Positions 18,159 to 27,255 of a stretch of 64,000 nt of DNA are shown here, in pieces. How positions within the stretch are numbered: the first letter of the stretch is position 1; every line of letters starts with the position of its first letter. Made by a program: the position numbers and the translations under genes. Source of the DNA: Pigmentiphaga sp. NML080357 (GTDB taxonomy: Bacteria; Pseudomonadota; Gammaproteobacteria; Burkholderiales; Burkholderiaceae_B); the NCBI RefSeq assembly GCF_002188465.1, contig NZ_NINW01000029.1:1-64000 (forward strand), in the 5' to 3' direction. The notes below the pieces were generated by a model. That model was not told the origin of the DNA. It worked only from the letters and a program-made list of their open reading frames with translations, and made no database searches.

Positions 18159-19163
18159 ATGAGCTCCGTGCCCGAAACTTCCGCCCTGAGCAGCCAACCC
18201 GAAGTCCCCGGGGCGGCGCCGGCCTACGATCCGCTGCAGAAGCAGAAGTCCGAATCCAAGGTTTCGCGCATCCCGATCAAGGTCGTGCAGGCGGAGCGGC
18301 TCAAGAAGCCGGAGTGGATACGCGTGAAGGCGGCGTCGCCCGGCTCCCGCTTCTACGACATCAAGCGCATCCTGCGCGAGCACAATCTCCACACCGTGTG
18401 CGAGGAAGCCTCGTGTCCGAACATCGGCGAGTGCTTCGGCAAGGGCACCGCCACGTTCATGATCATGGGCGACAAGTGCACGCGGCGCTGTCCGTTCTGT
18501 GACGTGGGGCACGGCCGCCCCGACCCGCTGGATCCCGACGAGCCGGTCAACCTGGCGCGCACCATCGCCGCGCTGAAGCTGAACTACGTGGTCATCACCT
18601 CGGTGGACCGCGACGACCTGCGCGACGGCGGCGCGGCCCATTTCGTCGAGTGCATCGCCAAGACCCGCGAGCTGTCGCCCGCCACCCGCATCGAGATCCT
18701 GGTGCCCGATTTCCGCGGCCGCCTGGACCGCGCGCTGGCCATCCTGGACGCCGGTCCTCCGGACGTGATGAACCACAACCTGGAAACCGTGCCCCGGCTC
18801 TACAAGCAGGCGCGCCCCGGATCGAACTACGAGCACTCGCTCAAGCTGCTGGCCGAGTTCAAGGCCCGGCACCCGGACGTGCCCACCAAGTCGGGCCTGA
18901 TGCTGGGCCTGGGCGAGACCGACGAGGAGATCCTGCAGGTGATGCGCGACATGCGCGCGCACAACGTCGACATGATCACCATCGGCCAGTACCTGCAGCC
19001 GTCCGAGCACCACCTGCCGGTGCTGCGCTACGTGCATCCGGACACCTTCGCGATGTTCGAGCGCGAGGCCTATGCGATGGGCTTCACGCATGCCGCGGTG
19101 GGCGCGATGGTGCGCTCGTCGTATCACGCCGACCAGCAGGCGCACGCGGCCGGCGTGGCCTGA
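18159..19163 (+). CDS. lipA: Lipoyl synthase
   Basis: A 334-aa radical SAM enzyme that inserts two sulfurs into protein-bound octanoate. Both 4Fe-4S clusters are marked: the auxiliary cluster motif [12 protein letters not shown] (C-x4-C-x5-C) and the radical SAM CxxxCxxC in [10 protein letters not shown]. The C-terminal RSSYHADQQ carries the serine that ligates the auxiliary cluster. The N-terminal 40 residues are a basic extension common in betaproteobacteria. The start is ATG 18159 (MSSVPETS); the TTG 6 bases upstream is less likely. Confidence 0.96.
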   Translation: MSSVPETSALSSQPEVPGAAPAYDPLQKQKSESKVSRIPIKVVQAERLKKPEWIRVKAASPGSRFYDIKRILREHNLHTVCEEASCPNIGECFGKGTATFMIMGDKCTRRCPFCDVGHGRPDPLDPDEPVNLARTIAALKLNYVVITSVDRDDLRDGGAAHFVECIAKTRELSPATRIEILVPDFRGRLDRALAILDAGPPDVMNHNLETVPRLYKQARPGSNYEHSLKLLAEFKARHPDVPTKSGLMLGLGETDEEILQVMRDMRAHNVDMITIGQYLQPSEHHLPVLRYVHPDTFAMFEREAYAMGFTHAAVGAMVRSSYHADQQAHAAGVA

Positions 19164-19171
19164 ACCGGGCG

Positions 19172-19210
19172 CGGCGAAGGCATGCGCCGGGAGGCGCGCT
19201 TCCTTCGCCG
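19172..19210. terminator. Candidate bidirectional terminator hairpin
   Basis: CGGCGAAGG and CCTTCGCCG form a perfect 9-bp outer stem, with an inner GCGCC/GGCGC stem, between lipA (ends 19163) and the convergent permease (ends 19230). There is no T-run, so this is a weaker intrinsic terminator. Confidence 0.45.
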
Positions 19211-19229
19211 TTCCCCTAGCCGTACCGTT

Positions 19230-20192
19230 CTACGCCCGTACTTCCCGCCGCTGGAACACCATGTAGGCCAGCGTGAACAGCAGGATGACCGCGGCGATCA
19301 ATCCGACCAGCTGCGGCCAGACGATGGCCAGGCTTTGCGACAGGGGCAGCGGCGAGCCGATGACCGCGCCCTGCAGCTGGCTCAGGAAGACCGGCCCCAG
19401 CGTGCGGGTCGAAGGAACCAGCAAGGCCAGTACGCCCTCCCCGAAAAGCTGCGATGGCGACAGCCGCTCCAGCGCCTGCTGCCATTGGAGGGTCTCCATC
19501 CCGGGCTGGCCCAGCATCAGCGCGACCGGATCGGGCGGCGCGACCGCCTGTGCCAGTGCGCCGGCCAGCATGGGCCACAGCAGCGACAGGAACAGCCATA
19601 GCCCCAGGCTCACCAGCGCCGAGGTCGCCGCCGACCGGAACACGATGGAGCACAGCATGGCTACCGCCAGCCACACGCCCGCATAGGCGAGCGTGAGCAG
19701 CAGGAACAGCAGGGAACGCGCGATTTCCTCGCCGCCGGGCGGCACGCCCAGCAGGATCAGTCCCGCGCCGATCACCAGCAGCCACAAGGCCAAAAGCGAA
19801 ATGGCCAGGGTCGCGAGGCCGGCCAGGAATTTGCCCATCAGCAGCGCATCGCGGTAGATGGGTTGCGAGAGCAGCCGGCTCATGGTGCGCCGCGAATATT
19901 CGCCGTTGACCGCGTCAAAGCCCAGCCCGATGGCGACCAGCGGCACCAGGAACCCCAGCAGGGCCGAGAACGACGGCATGGGCTCCTGGGCCGCCGTGAA
20001 CAACCTCAGGAAGACATAGGGGTCGCTGGCGGTGGTGTTGCGGATCTGCTGGAACACGCCGTAGAGCGCAGCCGCCGCGGTCAGGATGATGAGCCATTCC
20101 AGCACGCGCATGCGGCCGCTGCGCAGGTGATCGGCCAGTTCCTTGAGCAGGACCACGCTCATGCCCTGTACGGGCGATCCTTCACGCTGCAT
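19230..20192 (-). CDS. ABC-2 type permease
   Basis: A 320-aa membrane protein with about six helices. An N-terminal cytosolic segment ([19 protein letters not shown]) precedes the first helix, and a large periplasmic loop follows it, as in NosY/ABC-2 permeases. It pairs with the ATPase gene upstream (overlap 11 bases) and the NEW3-domain protein before that, so all three form one export complex. Substrate unknown. NosY-type copper systems are a loose analogy, but no nos gene is nearby. Confidence 0.88.
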   Translation of the reverse strand: MQREGSPVQGMSVVLLKELADHLRSGRMRVLEWLIILTAAAALYGVFQQIRNTTASDPYVFLRLFTAAQEPMPSFSALLGFLVPLVAIGLGFDAVNGEYSRRTMSRLLSQPIYRDALLMGKFLAGLATLAISLLALWLLVIGAGLILLGVPPGGEEIARSLLFLLLTLAYAGVWLAVAMLCSIVFRSAATSALVSLGLWLFLSLLWPMLAGALAQAVAPPDPVALMLGQPGMETLQWQQALERLSPSQLFGEGVLALLVPSTRTLGPVFLSQLQGAVIGSPLPLSQSLAIVWPQLVGLIAAVILLFTLAYMVFQRREVRA

Positions 20193-21135
20193 GACGTCGT
20201 TCCCCTTGAGCCATGGAGTGGAAGAAACGGTTGTAGATCGCGTCGAGGCTGAGCGGCTCGTCGTCCAGCCGTAGCAGTTCGGCGTTCGCCGCCACGAGGG
20301 CCCGGGCGATGTCCGGCCGCACGTCGCGTTCGGCCCGCAGGCGCCAGCGCTGGTCGCCCTGGGCCTCGACCGACGTGACGCCGGCGATGCCGCGCAGCAG
20401 CGCCGGCAGGTCGCGGCCGCGCGCTTCGACCAGCACCGCGCTGCGTCCGCCCAGCACCTGCCGCGCGAGTTCCGGCACCGAACCCATGAGCGCGATGCGG
20501 CCCCTGTGAAAAAGGGCGACGCGGTCGCAGATGCGCTGCATATGGTCGAGCAGGTGCGAGGACAGCAGCACCGTGACGCCGTCGCGGCGCAGGCTGTCGA
20601 TCAGGCCCAGGAAATCCTCGGCGGCTTGCGGGTCGAGGCCGGAGGTGGGTTCGTCCAGGATGGCGATGCGTGCGCGCTTGAGGACGATCTCGGCCAGGCC
20701 CAGGCGCTGGCGCATCCCTCGCGAGAACGCGGCCACCCGCCGGTCCGCGTCGCCGGCCAGGCCCACGCGTTCCAGCGCGGCGTCGATGCGCGCATTGCGC
20801 TCGCCGGCCTCGATCTCCATCAGCTTGGCCGTGTAGGCCAGATTCTCGCGCGCCGTCAGGTAATCGTAGAAGCCGACCGCGTCGGGCATGTAGCCCACTT
20901 CGCGCTTGACGGCCAGGGGCGAGCGCCGCGGGTCGCGGCCCAGTACCGAGACCGAGCCCGAGCTGGCGTCGGTCAGGCCAAGCAGCATGAGGATGGTCGT
21001 GGTCTTGCCGGCGCCATTGGGGCCGAGCAGGCCGAAGACTTCGCCTTGTCCCACGGCGAACGAGACGCCGTCGACCGCCGTGCGGCCCTGGTAGCGTTTG
21101 GTCAGGCCTTGCGCCTGGATGACGTCCGTGCTCAT
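20182..21135 (-). CDS. ABC transporter ATP-binding protein
   Basis: The 317-aa ATPase has Walker [10 protein letters not shown], a signature [14 protein letters not shown] (a variant of LSGGQ) and Walker [13 protein letters not shown]. The tail after residue 230 ([15 protein letters not shown] onward) resembles the regulatory extension of CcmA/NosF-like ABC-2 ATPases. The start ATG 21135 overlaps the NEW3 gene stop by 4 bases and the stop overlaps the permease start by 11 bases, showing tight coupling. It energises export by the adjacent permease. Confidence 0.93.
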   Translation of the reverse strand: MSTDVIQAQGLTKRYQGRTAVDGVSFAVGQGEVFGLLGPNGAGKTTTILMLLGLTDASSGSVSVLGRDPRRSPLAVKREVGYMPDAVGFYDYLTARENLAYTAKLMEIEAGERNARIDAALERVGLAGDADRRVAAFSRGMRQRLGLAEIVLKRARIAILDEPTSGLDPQAAEDFLGLIDSLRRDGVTVLLSSHLLDHMQRICDRVALFHRGRIALMGSVPELARQVLGGRSAVLVEARGRDLPALLRGIAGVTSVEAQGDQRWRLRAERDVRPDIARALVAANAELLRLDDEPLSLDAIYNRFFHSMAQGERRHAA

Positions 21136-22283
21136 CGCCGCCCGAACCTCGCGACCGCGCCCACCAGCACCAGCACGGCGATGGCGATGATGATGACCCC
21201 CACGATGCCCCACAGGCCCGAGGTCTGCACGGTAATGCGGAACTCGCCGGAGGCGTTTTCGCCGCCGCCCGAGGCCCGTATGGTGGCCATGTAATCGCCC
21301 ACCAGCGAACGGTCGGAGGGCGTGATGCGGGCCTGCGCCTCGGCTTCCTTGCCGGCCTCGATCTGCGCCAGGGTCTTGGGTTCGAATTCGATCTTCCAGC
21401 CCGAAGGCGCGCTGGCGGACAGTTCGATGCCCTGCGCCGGGGCGGACCCCTCGTTGCGCACGACGATGGGCACGGTTTCGGTCTGCCCGGCGCGCGCCGT
21501 CGCGCTCATGATGCCGTCGCGGCCGGCGATGCGCAGTTCGGGATGGCCCACGATCTCCAGCGCCAGCTTGGCGCTGGCCGATGCGCCTTCGGCGCTGGCG
21601 TGCACGATGACCGGATAGCTGCCCGCCTTGACCGAGGACGGCGGCTTGACGCTGAGCTTGAGCTCCTTGGACTCCCCGGCCTTGACCGGCACCGAGGTCA
21701 GCTCCTGCGATCCGTAGTTCTCGGTGAAGGTGGGTTCGAAGAACTGCGGAGTCTCGGCGGTGAGGTTCACCAGCAGGTCGCGGCCGCTGTCGTTGCGCAC
21801 CGTGAACTGGTAGTCGAACGTGGTGCGCGGGCCGCCGCGCAGGGCGGGCAGTTTCGATTCGATGCCGAGCTGGGCCGGCAGCTCGTCGGCCAGGGTCACG
21901 TCGACCGGAAGCTCGATGCGCTTGCCCGGCGCCTCGGCCACCACCCGCACGCGATAGCTGCGTGCTTCCACCTTGGCCGGCAACTCGAACCTCAGTTGCA
22001 GGGGCACGCTGGCATCGGTGGCCGGCATGGCGGCGGCCACCGGCTTGCCACCGCCGAGCAGGGCCACCTTCCACCCCTCCGGCACGTCTTCCACACGCAG
22101 CGCGACCCGCGCCGGCGGTTCGTTCTGGTTGCGCAGGCTCAATGCCAGGGTCGTGGTGGCGCCGGCCTGCAGAGTGAGGGAGGGGTAGTCGGTGACCAGG
22201 TAGATGCCCGCCTGGCTGGCGGCCTGGGCAAGGGGCGGCAGGGCGAGAAAGAGCGACAGGATCAGGACGCGAATCTTATGCAT
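21132..22283 (-). CDS. NEW3-domain exported protein
   Basis: A 383-aa protein with a signal peptide (residues 1-22, ending AQAA), an extracytoplasmic body of repeated beta-sandwich segments ([18 protein letters not shown]..., [31 protein letters not shown]) matching the NEW3/alpha-galactosidase-associated type, and a C-terminal membrane helix (about 355-378) ending RFGRR. The body is therefore periplasmic and tethered. As first gene of a three-gene ABC-2 operon it may be a substrate-binding or scaffold subunit. Its function is unknown. Confidence 0.8.
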   Translation of the reverse strand: MHKIRVLILSLFLALPPLAQAASQAGIYLVTDYPSLTLQAGATTTLALSLRNQNEPPARVALRVEDVPEGWKVALLGGGKPVAAAMPATDASVPLQLRFELPAKVEARSYRVRVVAEAPGKRIELPVDVTLADELPAQLGIESKLPALRGGPRTTFDYQFTVRNDSGRDLLVNLTAETPQFFEPTFTENYGSQELTSVPVKAGESKELKLSVKPPSSVKAGSYPVIVHASAEGASASAKLALEIVGHPELRIAGRDGIMSATARAGQTETVPIVVRNEGSAPAQGIELSASAPSGWKIEFEPKTLAQIEAGKEAEAQARITPSDRSLVGDYMATIRASGGGENASGEFRITVQTSGLWGIVGVIIIAIAVLVLVGAVARFGRR

Positions 22284-22684
22284 GGCAGTTCATGGATGAA
22301 GTTGGATGCGGAAAGATTCGGACAGGCGCAGTGCGTGGATACGCCTGAACCAATCGAAGCGTGGGTGTCTCCCACCGGCAAGACTGCTGCGAGTCCCGGG
22401 AGCGTTGCGGAACCGGCCACGCGGGCGGTCTTGCCAACGTGCCGGGCGGCCGATGCGAACCGCTATGCGCCATCCCCGGGGACCGGCTCAGGTTGCCATA
22501 CCTTGTCTAACAATGCCCTGAACGGCCGGCGGGGATGCCGGCGCCGCGACGCGCTTCGGCCGACTCCACGAGCGCGGAGCCGGCACGGGGCAGAACACTA
22601 ATCGATGGAACGCCGATTGACTATCCGGGTAGGCCCTGGCTCGCGAGGCGCGCCGGGATAGGCGGCACGCTTCGTGGCAAGGCC
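22284..22684. other. 401-bp intergenic region, no gene seen
   Basis: It separates the NEW3 gene start from the dioxygenase stop. Short open frames cross it on both strands but have no ribosome site or recognisable protein. It holds no copy of the palindromic family; a GCCGGC-rich dyad near 22530 is the only structure noticed. The NEW3 operon promoter should lie at the left end. Confidence 0.5.
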
Positions 22685-23455
22685 CTAGGCGCCTTCCAGG
22701 CTGACGCTGCCCTTGGCTGCCGACCGCGTGCCGGGCAGCGGCCGATTGCTGGCGGCATGATAGGTAAAGACGACGGAGAATTTCACCTCGTCCGTGGCAT
22801 TGCGGTCGGCCGCGTGCAGCGTATTGCAGTGAAAGAACATGACGTCGCCGGCATGCAGTTCCGGCACGATGGCTCGTTCGATCAGCGGCCGGTTGGCGGG
22901 CAGGTCGTCGCGGAAGAATTTCTGCGCATCGAAGCGGGACGCGTCGAATTGCTCGCGATGCGAGCCGGGTACCAGATGCAGTGCGCCGTTGCGATCGAAC
23001 TCGTCCCCCAGCGCCAGCCAGATCGACACCATGTCGTCGCGCTCGAACGACCAGTAGCGGAAGTCGCGGTGCCAGCCGGTCAGCGTGCCGAACCGCGGGT
23101 GCTTGGTCATGACGCAGTTGTGGTGGGCCAGGGAGAGCTTGGCCGGCTCGCCGAAATACGAGGCCATCCAGTCGCGGATAGGCCCGCAGGTGGCGTATTG
23201 CCGGAAGGCTTCGTCGCGCGACCACGCATCCAGCAGCCGCCGCACGGTCCGGCCGCCCTCTGCGTCGCGCGAGGCCGGGGCGCCCGGATAACCCAGGTCC
23301 GCCTCGTATTCGACAGGTTCGATATGCGCGTTGAGCTGGGCGCGCGCGATCTGCAGGAGTGCCGCGCATGCATCGGCATCGAGGAAATTGCGCACCACCA
23401 CCAGACCATCCCGGCGCAGTGCCGCGATCTGTTCATCGCGAGACAGGCTAGCCAT
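22685..23455 (-). CDS. Phytanoyl-CoA dioxygenase (PhyH) family oxygenase
   Basis: A 256-aa Fe(II)/2-oxoglutarate oxygenase. The metal facial triad is visible as H129-x-D131 (WHRDF) and H214 (NTLHAADRN), with R218 positioned to bind 2-oxoglutarate. The body has LGDEFDRNGALHLVPGSH. The family hydroxylates diverse small molecules and lipids; the substrate is unknown. It is a single-gene unit with about 400 noncoding bases on both sides, unlike its packed surroundings. Confidence 0.85.
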   Translation of the reverse strand: MASLSRDEQIAALRRDGLVVVRNFLDADACAALLQIARAQLNAHIEPVEYEADLGYPGAPASRDAEGGRTVRRLLDAWSRDEAFRQYATCGPIRDWMASYFGEPAKLSLAHHNCVMTKHPRFGTLTGWHRDFRYWSFERDDMVSIWLALGDEFDRNGALHLVPGSHREQFDASRFDAQKFFRDDLPANRPLIERAIVPELHAGDVMFFHCNTLHAADRNATDEVKFSVVFTYHAASNRPLPGTRSAAKGSVSLEGA

Positions 23456-23506
23456 GCTGCTTTAAACACAAGAGAAGAAAATCAGCTGACTAGGATACGC
23501 CTAAAT

Positions 23507-23548
23507 CGAGGGAAGCCCACCGAGGGAAGCCCACCGAGGGAAGCCCAC
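23507..23548. repeat. Three tandem 14-bp repeats
   Basis: CGAGGGAAGCCCAC is repeated exactly three times in a row at the outer edge of palindromic copy 2. The unit matches the GGGAAGCCCAC edge of other copies, so it is probably slippage or terminal duplication of the element end. Confidence 0.9.
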
Positions 23549-23853
23549 CCCCTCCGCGCTTCGCGCGTCCCCCTCAAGGGGGCGGCGCTGGCGGACCGGC
23601 AAAGCCGGATCCGCGGCGCCCTGGGTCTAGCGAGGATTTCTCAAGTTGTCACACCGTTGCTGCCGCTGGCAGCCAGCGAAGCACCGGCGCCACATTCCCA
23701 AGAAAGCGGTACTAGATCCAGGATGCGGTGGATCCGGCTCTGCCGGTCCACCCGCATCGCCCCCTTGAGGGGGCGCCCGAAGGGCGTAGGGGGGTGGGCC
23801 TTCCTTCCGGTCCACCATCGCCCTCTGAAGCGCGCGCGTAAGCGCGTAGGGGG
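23549..23853. repeat. Intergenic palindromic element, copy 2
   Basis: Between the dioxygenase start and a Bug gene stop. The same mirror layout as copy 1: CCCCCTCAAGGGGGCGGCGC, inner GGACCGGCAAAGCCGGATCC hairpin, central GCTGGCAGCCAGC, and a right arm of the GATGCGG type. The right end has an extra partial unit (CACCATCGCCCTC...GCGCGTAAGCGCGTAGGGG) that reaches the Bug stop codon. Confidence 0.88.
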
Positions 23854-23854
23854 G

Positions 23855-24826
23855 CTACTCCACAATCCTGTTGCTCTTCGCCAGCGCCGTCCAGCGGCGG
23901 GTTTCGCCCTGGATGAAGCGGGCGAATTCGGCGGGCGAGCTGCCGACGGTGTCGAGGCCGAGCGTGTTCAGCTTGGCTCGGGTGTCGGGGTCGTTCACCG
24001 CCTGCCTGACTTCCGTGGCGAGGCGCTCGACGATGGCGGGCGGGGTGCCCTTGGGCACGAAGAAGCCGTTCCACTCCAGCACCTCGAAGTCCTTGAAACC
24101 GCTTTCCGCGATGGTGGGCGTATCGGGCAGCGCGGCCAGGCGTTTGGTGGAGGTCACGGCCAGCGCCTTCAGGCGGCCGGATTCCACATAGGAAAGGCCC
24201 GAGGCGGCGTTGGCGAAATACGCGTTCACCTGGCCTCCCATGACGTCGGCAAGCGCCGGCGCGCCGCCTTTGTAGGGCACGTGCAGCATGTCGATGCGCG
24301 CCTGGCTCTTGAGCAATTCGCCGACCAGATGGGCCGGACTGCCGGCCCCATAGGACGCGTAGCTCACCTTGCCGGGGTGCTGGCGCGCGTAGTCGATAAA
24401 TTCCTTGAAGGTCTTGTAGGGGGCATCGGGATGCACCACGAGTATGTTCGGCACCGTGATGGCCAGCGAGACCGGGATCAGGTCGGTGTCGGGGTCGAAG
24501 GGCATCTTGCGCAGCGCGGGATTGACCGCGTAGGTGGACGCGTCGTAGAGCACCGTGTAGCCATCGGGAGCGGCCTGGACAACGGCCTGCGCGCCTATCA
24601 TGCCGCTCGCGCCCGGCCGGTTGTCGATGACGACCTGGGTGCGCAGCGAAGCGCTCAGGCGCTGCGCGATGACCCGGGCCGCATTGTCGGCCCCGCCGCC
24701 TGCGGAGTAGGGGACGATGACCCGGATGGGGCGGCTGGGATAGTCCTGGGCATGGACCGGCAGCGCGGCAGTCGAGGCAAGCGTGGCGAGGAGGCCGCTG
24801 GCGGCCAGGCGGACAAGGGAAGGCAT
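23855..24826 (-). CDS. Bug/TctC family periplasmic solute-binding protein
   Basis: A 323-aa secreted binding protein: signal peptide (1-25, PVHAQ), then YPSRPIRVIVPYSAGGGADNAAR, a phosphate-like first loop, and GASGMIGAQAVVQAAPDGYT, both hallmarks of the tripartite tricarboxylate transporter receptor family. These proteins bind carboxylates, amino acids or other small ligands with a Venus-flytrap fold. No membrane TctA/TctB partner is nearby, as is common for Bordetella Bug proteins. ATG 24826 is chosen because it starts the signal peptide. The stop is adjacent to a repeat element. Confidence 0.93.
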   Translation of the reverse strand: MPSLVRLAASGLLATLASTAALPVHAQDYPSRPIRVIVPYSAGGGADNAARVIAQRLSASLRTQVVIDNRPGASGMIGAQAVVQAAPDGYTVLYDASTYAVNPALRKMPFDPDTDLIPVSLAITVPNILVVHPDAPYKTFKEFIDYARQHPGKVSYASYGAGSPAHLVGELLKSQARIDMLHVPYKGGAPALADVMGGQVNAYFANAASGLSYVESGRLKALAVTSTKRLAALPDTPTIAESGFKDFEVLEWNGFFVPKGTPPAIVERLATEVRQAVNDPDTRAKLNTLGLDTVGSSPAEFARFIQGETRRWTALAKSNRIVE

Positions 24827-24951
24827 GGCGTCTCCGTGGGATGGATCTGGTGCGGGCTGCCGAAGCCGGCGGCTCTTCTCGGAGTCTCGGAGGCATGACT
24901 GGCTCGGTGCCTTCGGCTCCACGTGCCAGTGTACCGGTAGAGGAGACGCCT

Positions 24952-25183
24952 ACCCCCTTGGGGTGGCTTCCGCCGGAAGGGCGGCACTGGCGCAAAGCCG
25001 ATCCGCCGTGCCCTGGGCCTAAACCGGGTGTCTTGGTTGCCGGTGCTACTGCTGGCTGCCAGCCGTAGCAACGACGTGGCAATCCAAGAAAGCCTCACTA
25101 GACCCAGGGCGCCGCGGATCCGGCTTTGCCGGTCCGCCAGCGCCGCCCCCTGGGGGGCGCGCGTAAGCGCGTAGGGGGGACCC
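24952..25183. repeat. Intergenic palindromic element, copy 3
   Basis: It lies between two Bug genes and has the arms in reversed order: the left arm is degenerate (GGCACTGGCGCAAAGCCG), the centre is GCTGGCTGCCAGC, and the right arm carries CTAGACCCAGGGCGCCGCGG and GGATCCGGCTTTGCCGGTCC. The right end GCGCGTAAGCGCGTAGGGGG abuts the stop of the next Bug gene. Confidence 0.85.
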
Positions 25184-26149
25184 CTACTCAGGCTTGATAT
25201 CGATGCGCTTCACGACCTCGGCCCACTTGGCCGTATCGCGCTTGAGCGTTTCTTCCGCCTGGCTTCCCGTCAGGCCTACCGGCGTCAGGTCGAGCGAGGT
25301 GAGGCGCTGGCGCACCGGCTCTTCCTTCAGCGCGGCGGTCACCGCCTGCTGCAGGGCCTGGACCACCGCGGCCGGGGTGCCCTTGGGCGCCATCAGATAC
25401 TGGTTGAACGAGGCGTCGATGTTGGGCAGGCCGACTTGCGGCAAGGTCGGCACGGAGGGCGCCATGGGCGAGGGCCGGGCCGAGGATACGGCCAGCGCCG
25501 TCAGCCGGCCGGACTGGACGTTGGGCAGGACGGTGGGCGTGGCAAGGAAGCCGCAGTCCACCTGGCCTCCCATCACGTCGGTCATTGCCGGGCTCGGTCC
25601 CTTGTAGGGGATGTGCGTCATCTCGACGCCGGCGCCGCTCAATACCAATTCGGCGGCCAGATGGCCCGGCGAGCCTTGGCCGCCGGAAGCGTAGGTCATG
25701 GCCGATTGCCGCGCGCGGCCGATCAGTTGCTCCATCGACGTAATCTTGAGCGCGGCATTGCACACCATCATCTGGTTGAAGTTCGCCAGCAGGGACACGG
25801 GCGCGAGGTCGGTGCGCGGGTCGAAATCCATCTTCTTGTAGATCAGCGGGTTGACCGTGACCACCGTGTCGGGCGTGACCAGCAGCGTGTAGCCGTCGGG
25901 TGCGGACTTGGCCACCTGCAGGGCGGCCAGGCCGTTGTTGGCGCCGGCGCGGTTTTCCACCACGAAGGTCTGTTTGAAGCGGTTCCCCAGGCGTTCGGCC
26001 ATGATGCGGGCCACCATGTCGGACGGCGCCCCGGGAGGCGAACCGACGAGGATGCGTACCGGCTTGGACGGGTAGTCCGACTGGGCATGCGCGAGAGGGA
26101 AAGCGGCAAGAAGGGCGGCAGCCAGGAAGGCCGGTCGAAAAGCGGGCAT
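25184..26149 (-). CDS. Bug/TctC family periplasmic solute-binding protein
   Basis: A 321-aa receptor with a signal peptide (MPAFRPAFLAAALLAAFPLAHAQ), the YPSKPVRILVGSPPGAPSD ligand loop and the RAGANNGLAALQVAKSAPDGYT second motif. It differs clearly from the neighbour at 23855, so this is not a recent tandem duplicate. It diverges from a LysR gene across an AT-rich promoter region; that regulator probably controls it. Ligand unknown. Confidence 0.93.
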   Translation of the reverse strand: MPAFRPAFLAAALLAAFPLAHAQSDYPSKPVRILVGSPPGAPSDMVARIMAERLGNRFKQTFVVENRAGANNGLAALQVAKSAPDGYTLLVTPDTVVTVNPLIYKKMDFDPRTDLAPVSLLANFNQMMVCNAALKITSMEQLIGRARQSAMTYASGGQGSPGHLAAELVLSGAGVEMTHIPYKGPSPAMTDVMGGQVDCGFLATPTVLPNVQSGRLTALAVSSARPSPMAPSVPTLPQVGLPNIDASFNQYLMAPKGTPAAVVQALQQAVTAALKEEPVRQRLTSLDLTPVGLTGSQAEETLKRDTAKWAEVVKRIDIKPE

Positions 26150-26273
26150 GGTCTCGCTCCTGATGCTGATGTTTTGAAGCGAGTGTATTTTGTTATTTTG
26201 GTTATGAAAAATGAAAAATAAGAAGAGTTGATTTCCTTTTGGTTATTATTCTTTCGTATATCTCAGGACCACC
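26150..26273. promoter_or_regulatory. AT-rich divergent promoter region, Bug gene / LysR gene
   Basis: A sharply AT-rich 124-bp spacer. TTTTGGTTAT occurs twice (26196-26205 and 26237-26246), 41 bases apart, roughly four helical turns. TTATTTT (26193-26199) and AAAATAA (26215-26221) form a dyad with 15 bases between. This layout fits LysR-type recognition and activation sites. Confidence 0.5.
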
Positions 26274-27233
26274 ATGCACGAACAAGGCGTCTCTTCCGGG
26301 TTGGGGCGCATCAAGCTGCGCCACCTGCAATGTCTGGTCGCGATCGCGGCGCACCGGCACATGGGGCAGGCCGCGGACGCGCTGGGCATCTCGCAGCCGG
26401 CCATCTCCAAGACCCTGTCCGAACTCGAAGACGCGGTCCAGGCGCAGCTCGTGGTCCGCAGCAAGCGCGGCGTCTGGCTGACCGAGAAAGGGCAGGTGCT
26501 GCTGCGCTACGCGGGCAGCAGCCTGCGCACGCTGCGCGAAGGCCTGGACCACATCTCGTCCGAAATCCGGGACGACGTGGCGGTCATCGCGATGGGGACG
26601 CTGCCCACCGTTGCGCCCACCATCGGGCCGCAGGCGGCGAGCCTGTTCAAGCGCAACTGGCCCTCGGTGCGGCTGAGCGTGCACACGGGAGTGAATGCCG
26701 GCCTGCTGGCGTTGCTCAAGCGCGGCGAGCTGGACCTGGTGCTGGGCCGGGTGGCCGAACCTTCCGAGATGCTGGGCCTGTCGTACGAGCACCTGTACGA
26801 AGAGCCCGTCGTGGTGGTGGCGCGCCCGGGCCACCCGCTGGCGGCCGCGGCGCGCGTGGAGCCTGCGGAAATCGCGGCCTGCGGCATGGTGCTGCCCTTG
26901 CCAGGCACGGCCATCCGGCACACCATCGATTCCTACCTGGTGCGGCACGGCGTCGGCGTCGGCCGCGAAGCGATCGAGACGCTTTCGGATGCGTTCGCGC
27001 GCTCGTACGTGGCCAGTACCGATGCCGTGTGGATGATCGCGCTCGGAGTGGTCGAGCGCGATCTGGCGGCGGGAGCGCTGGTGCGGCTGGCTTGCGACAC
27101 GCTTCATACGTCGGCTTCGGTAGGATTGACGCTTCGTAGCGATGCGGTCCCCTCGCAGGCCGTGCGAGCCCTGCTCGACTGTATACGTGCCGCGGCGGCG
27201 AGCCGGCGCAAGCAATCCGGGTATGCCGGATAG
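26274..27233 (+). CDS. LysR-family transcriptional regulator
   Basis: A 319-aa regulator with an N-terminal winged helix-turn-helix (residues about 12-70: KLRHLQCLVAIAAHRHMGQAADALGISQPAISKTLSELE) and a periplasmic-binding-like co-inducer domain (about 100-300). It resembles the GbpR/PcaQ-like branch with the RHLQCLVAIA start. It is divergent from the Bug gene at 25184 and probably controls it and itself through the AT-rich spacer. Confidence 0.92.
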   Translation: MHEQGVSSGLGRIKLRHLQCLVAIAAHRHMGQAADALGISQPAISKTLSELEDAVQAQLVVRSKRGVWLTEKGQVLLRYAGSSLRTLREGLDHISSEIRDDVAVIAMGTLPTVAPTIGPQAASLFKRNWPSVRLSVHTGVNAGLLALLKRGELDLVLGRVAEPSEMLGLSYEHLYEEPVVVVARPGHPLAAAARVEPAEIAACGMVLPLPGTAIRHTIDSYLVRHGVGVGREAIETLSDAFARSYVASTDAVWMIALGVVERDLAAGALVRLACDTLHTSASVGLTLRSDAVPSQAVRALLDCIRAAAASRRKQSGYAG

Positions 27234-27255
27234 GGGCCGGGATTGTCGGCGGCCG

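Noticed and set aside
23507-23548. CRISPR-like array
   Set aside because: The 14-bp units are directly adjacent with no spacers and match a repeat-element edge.
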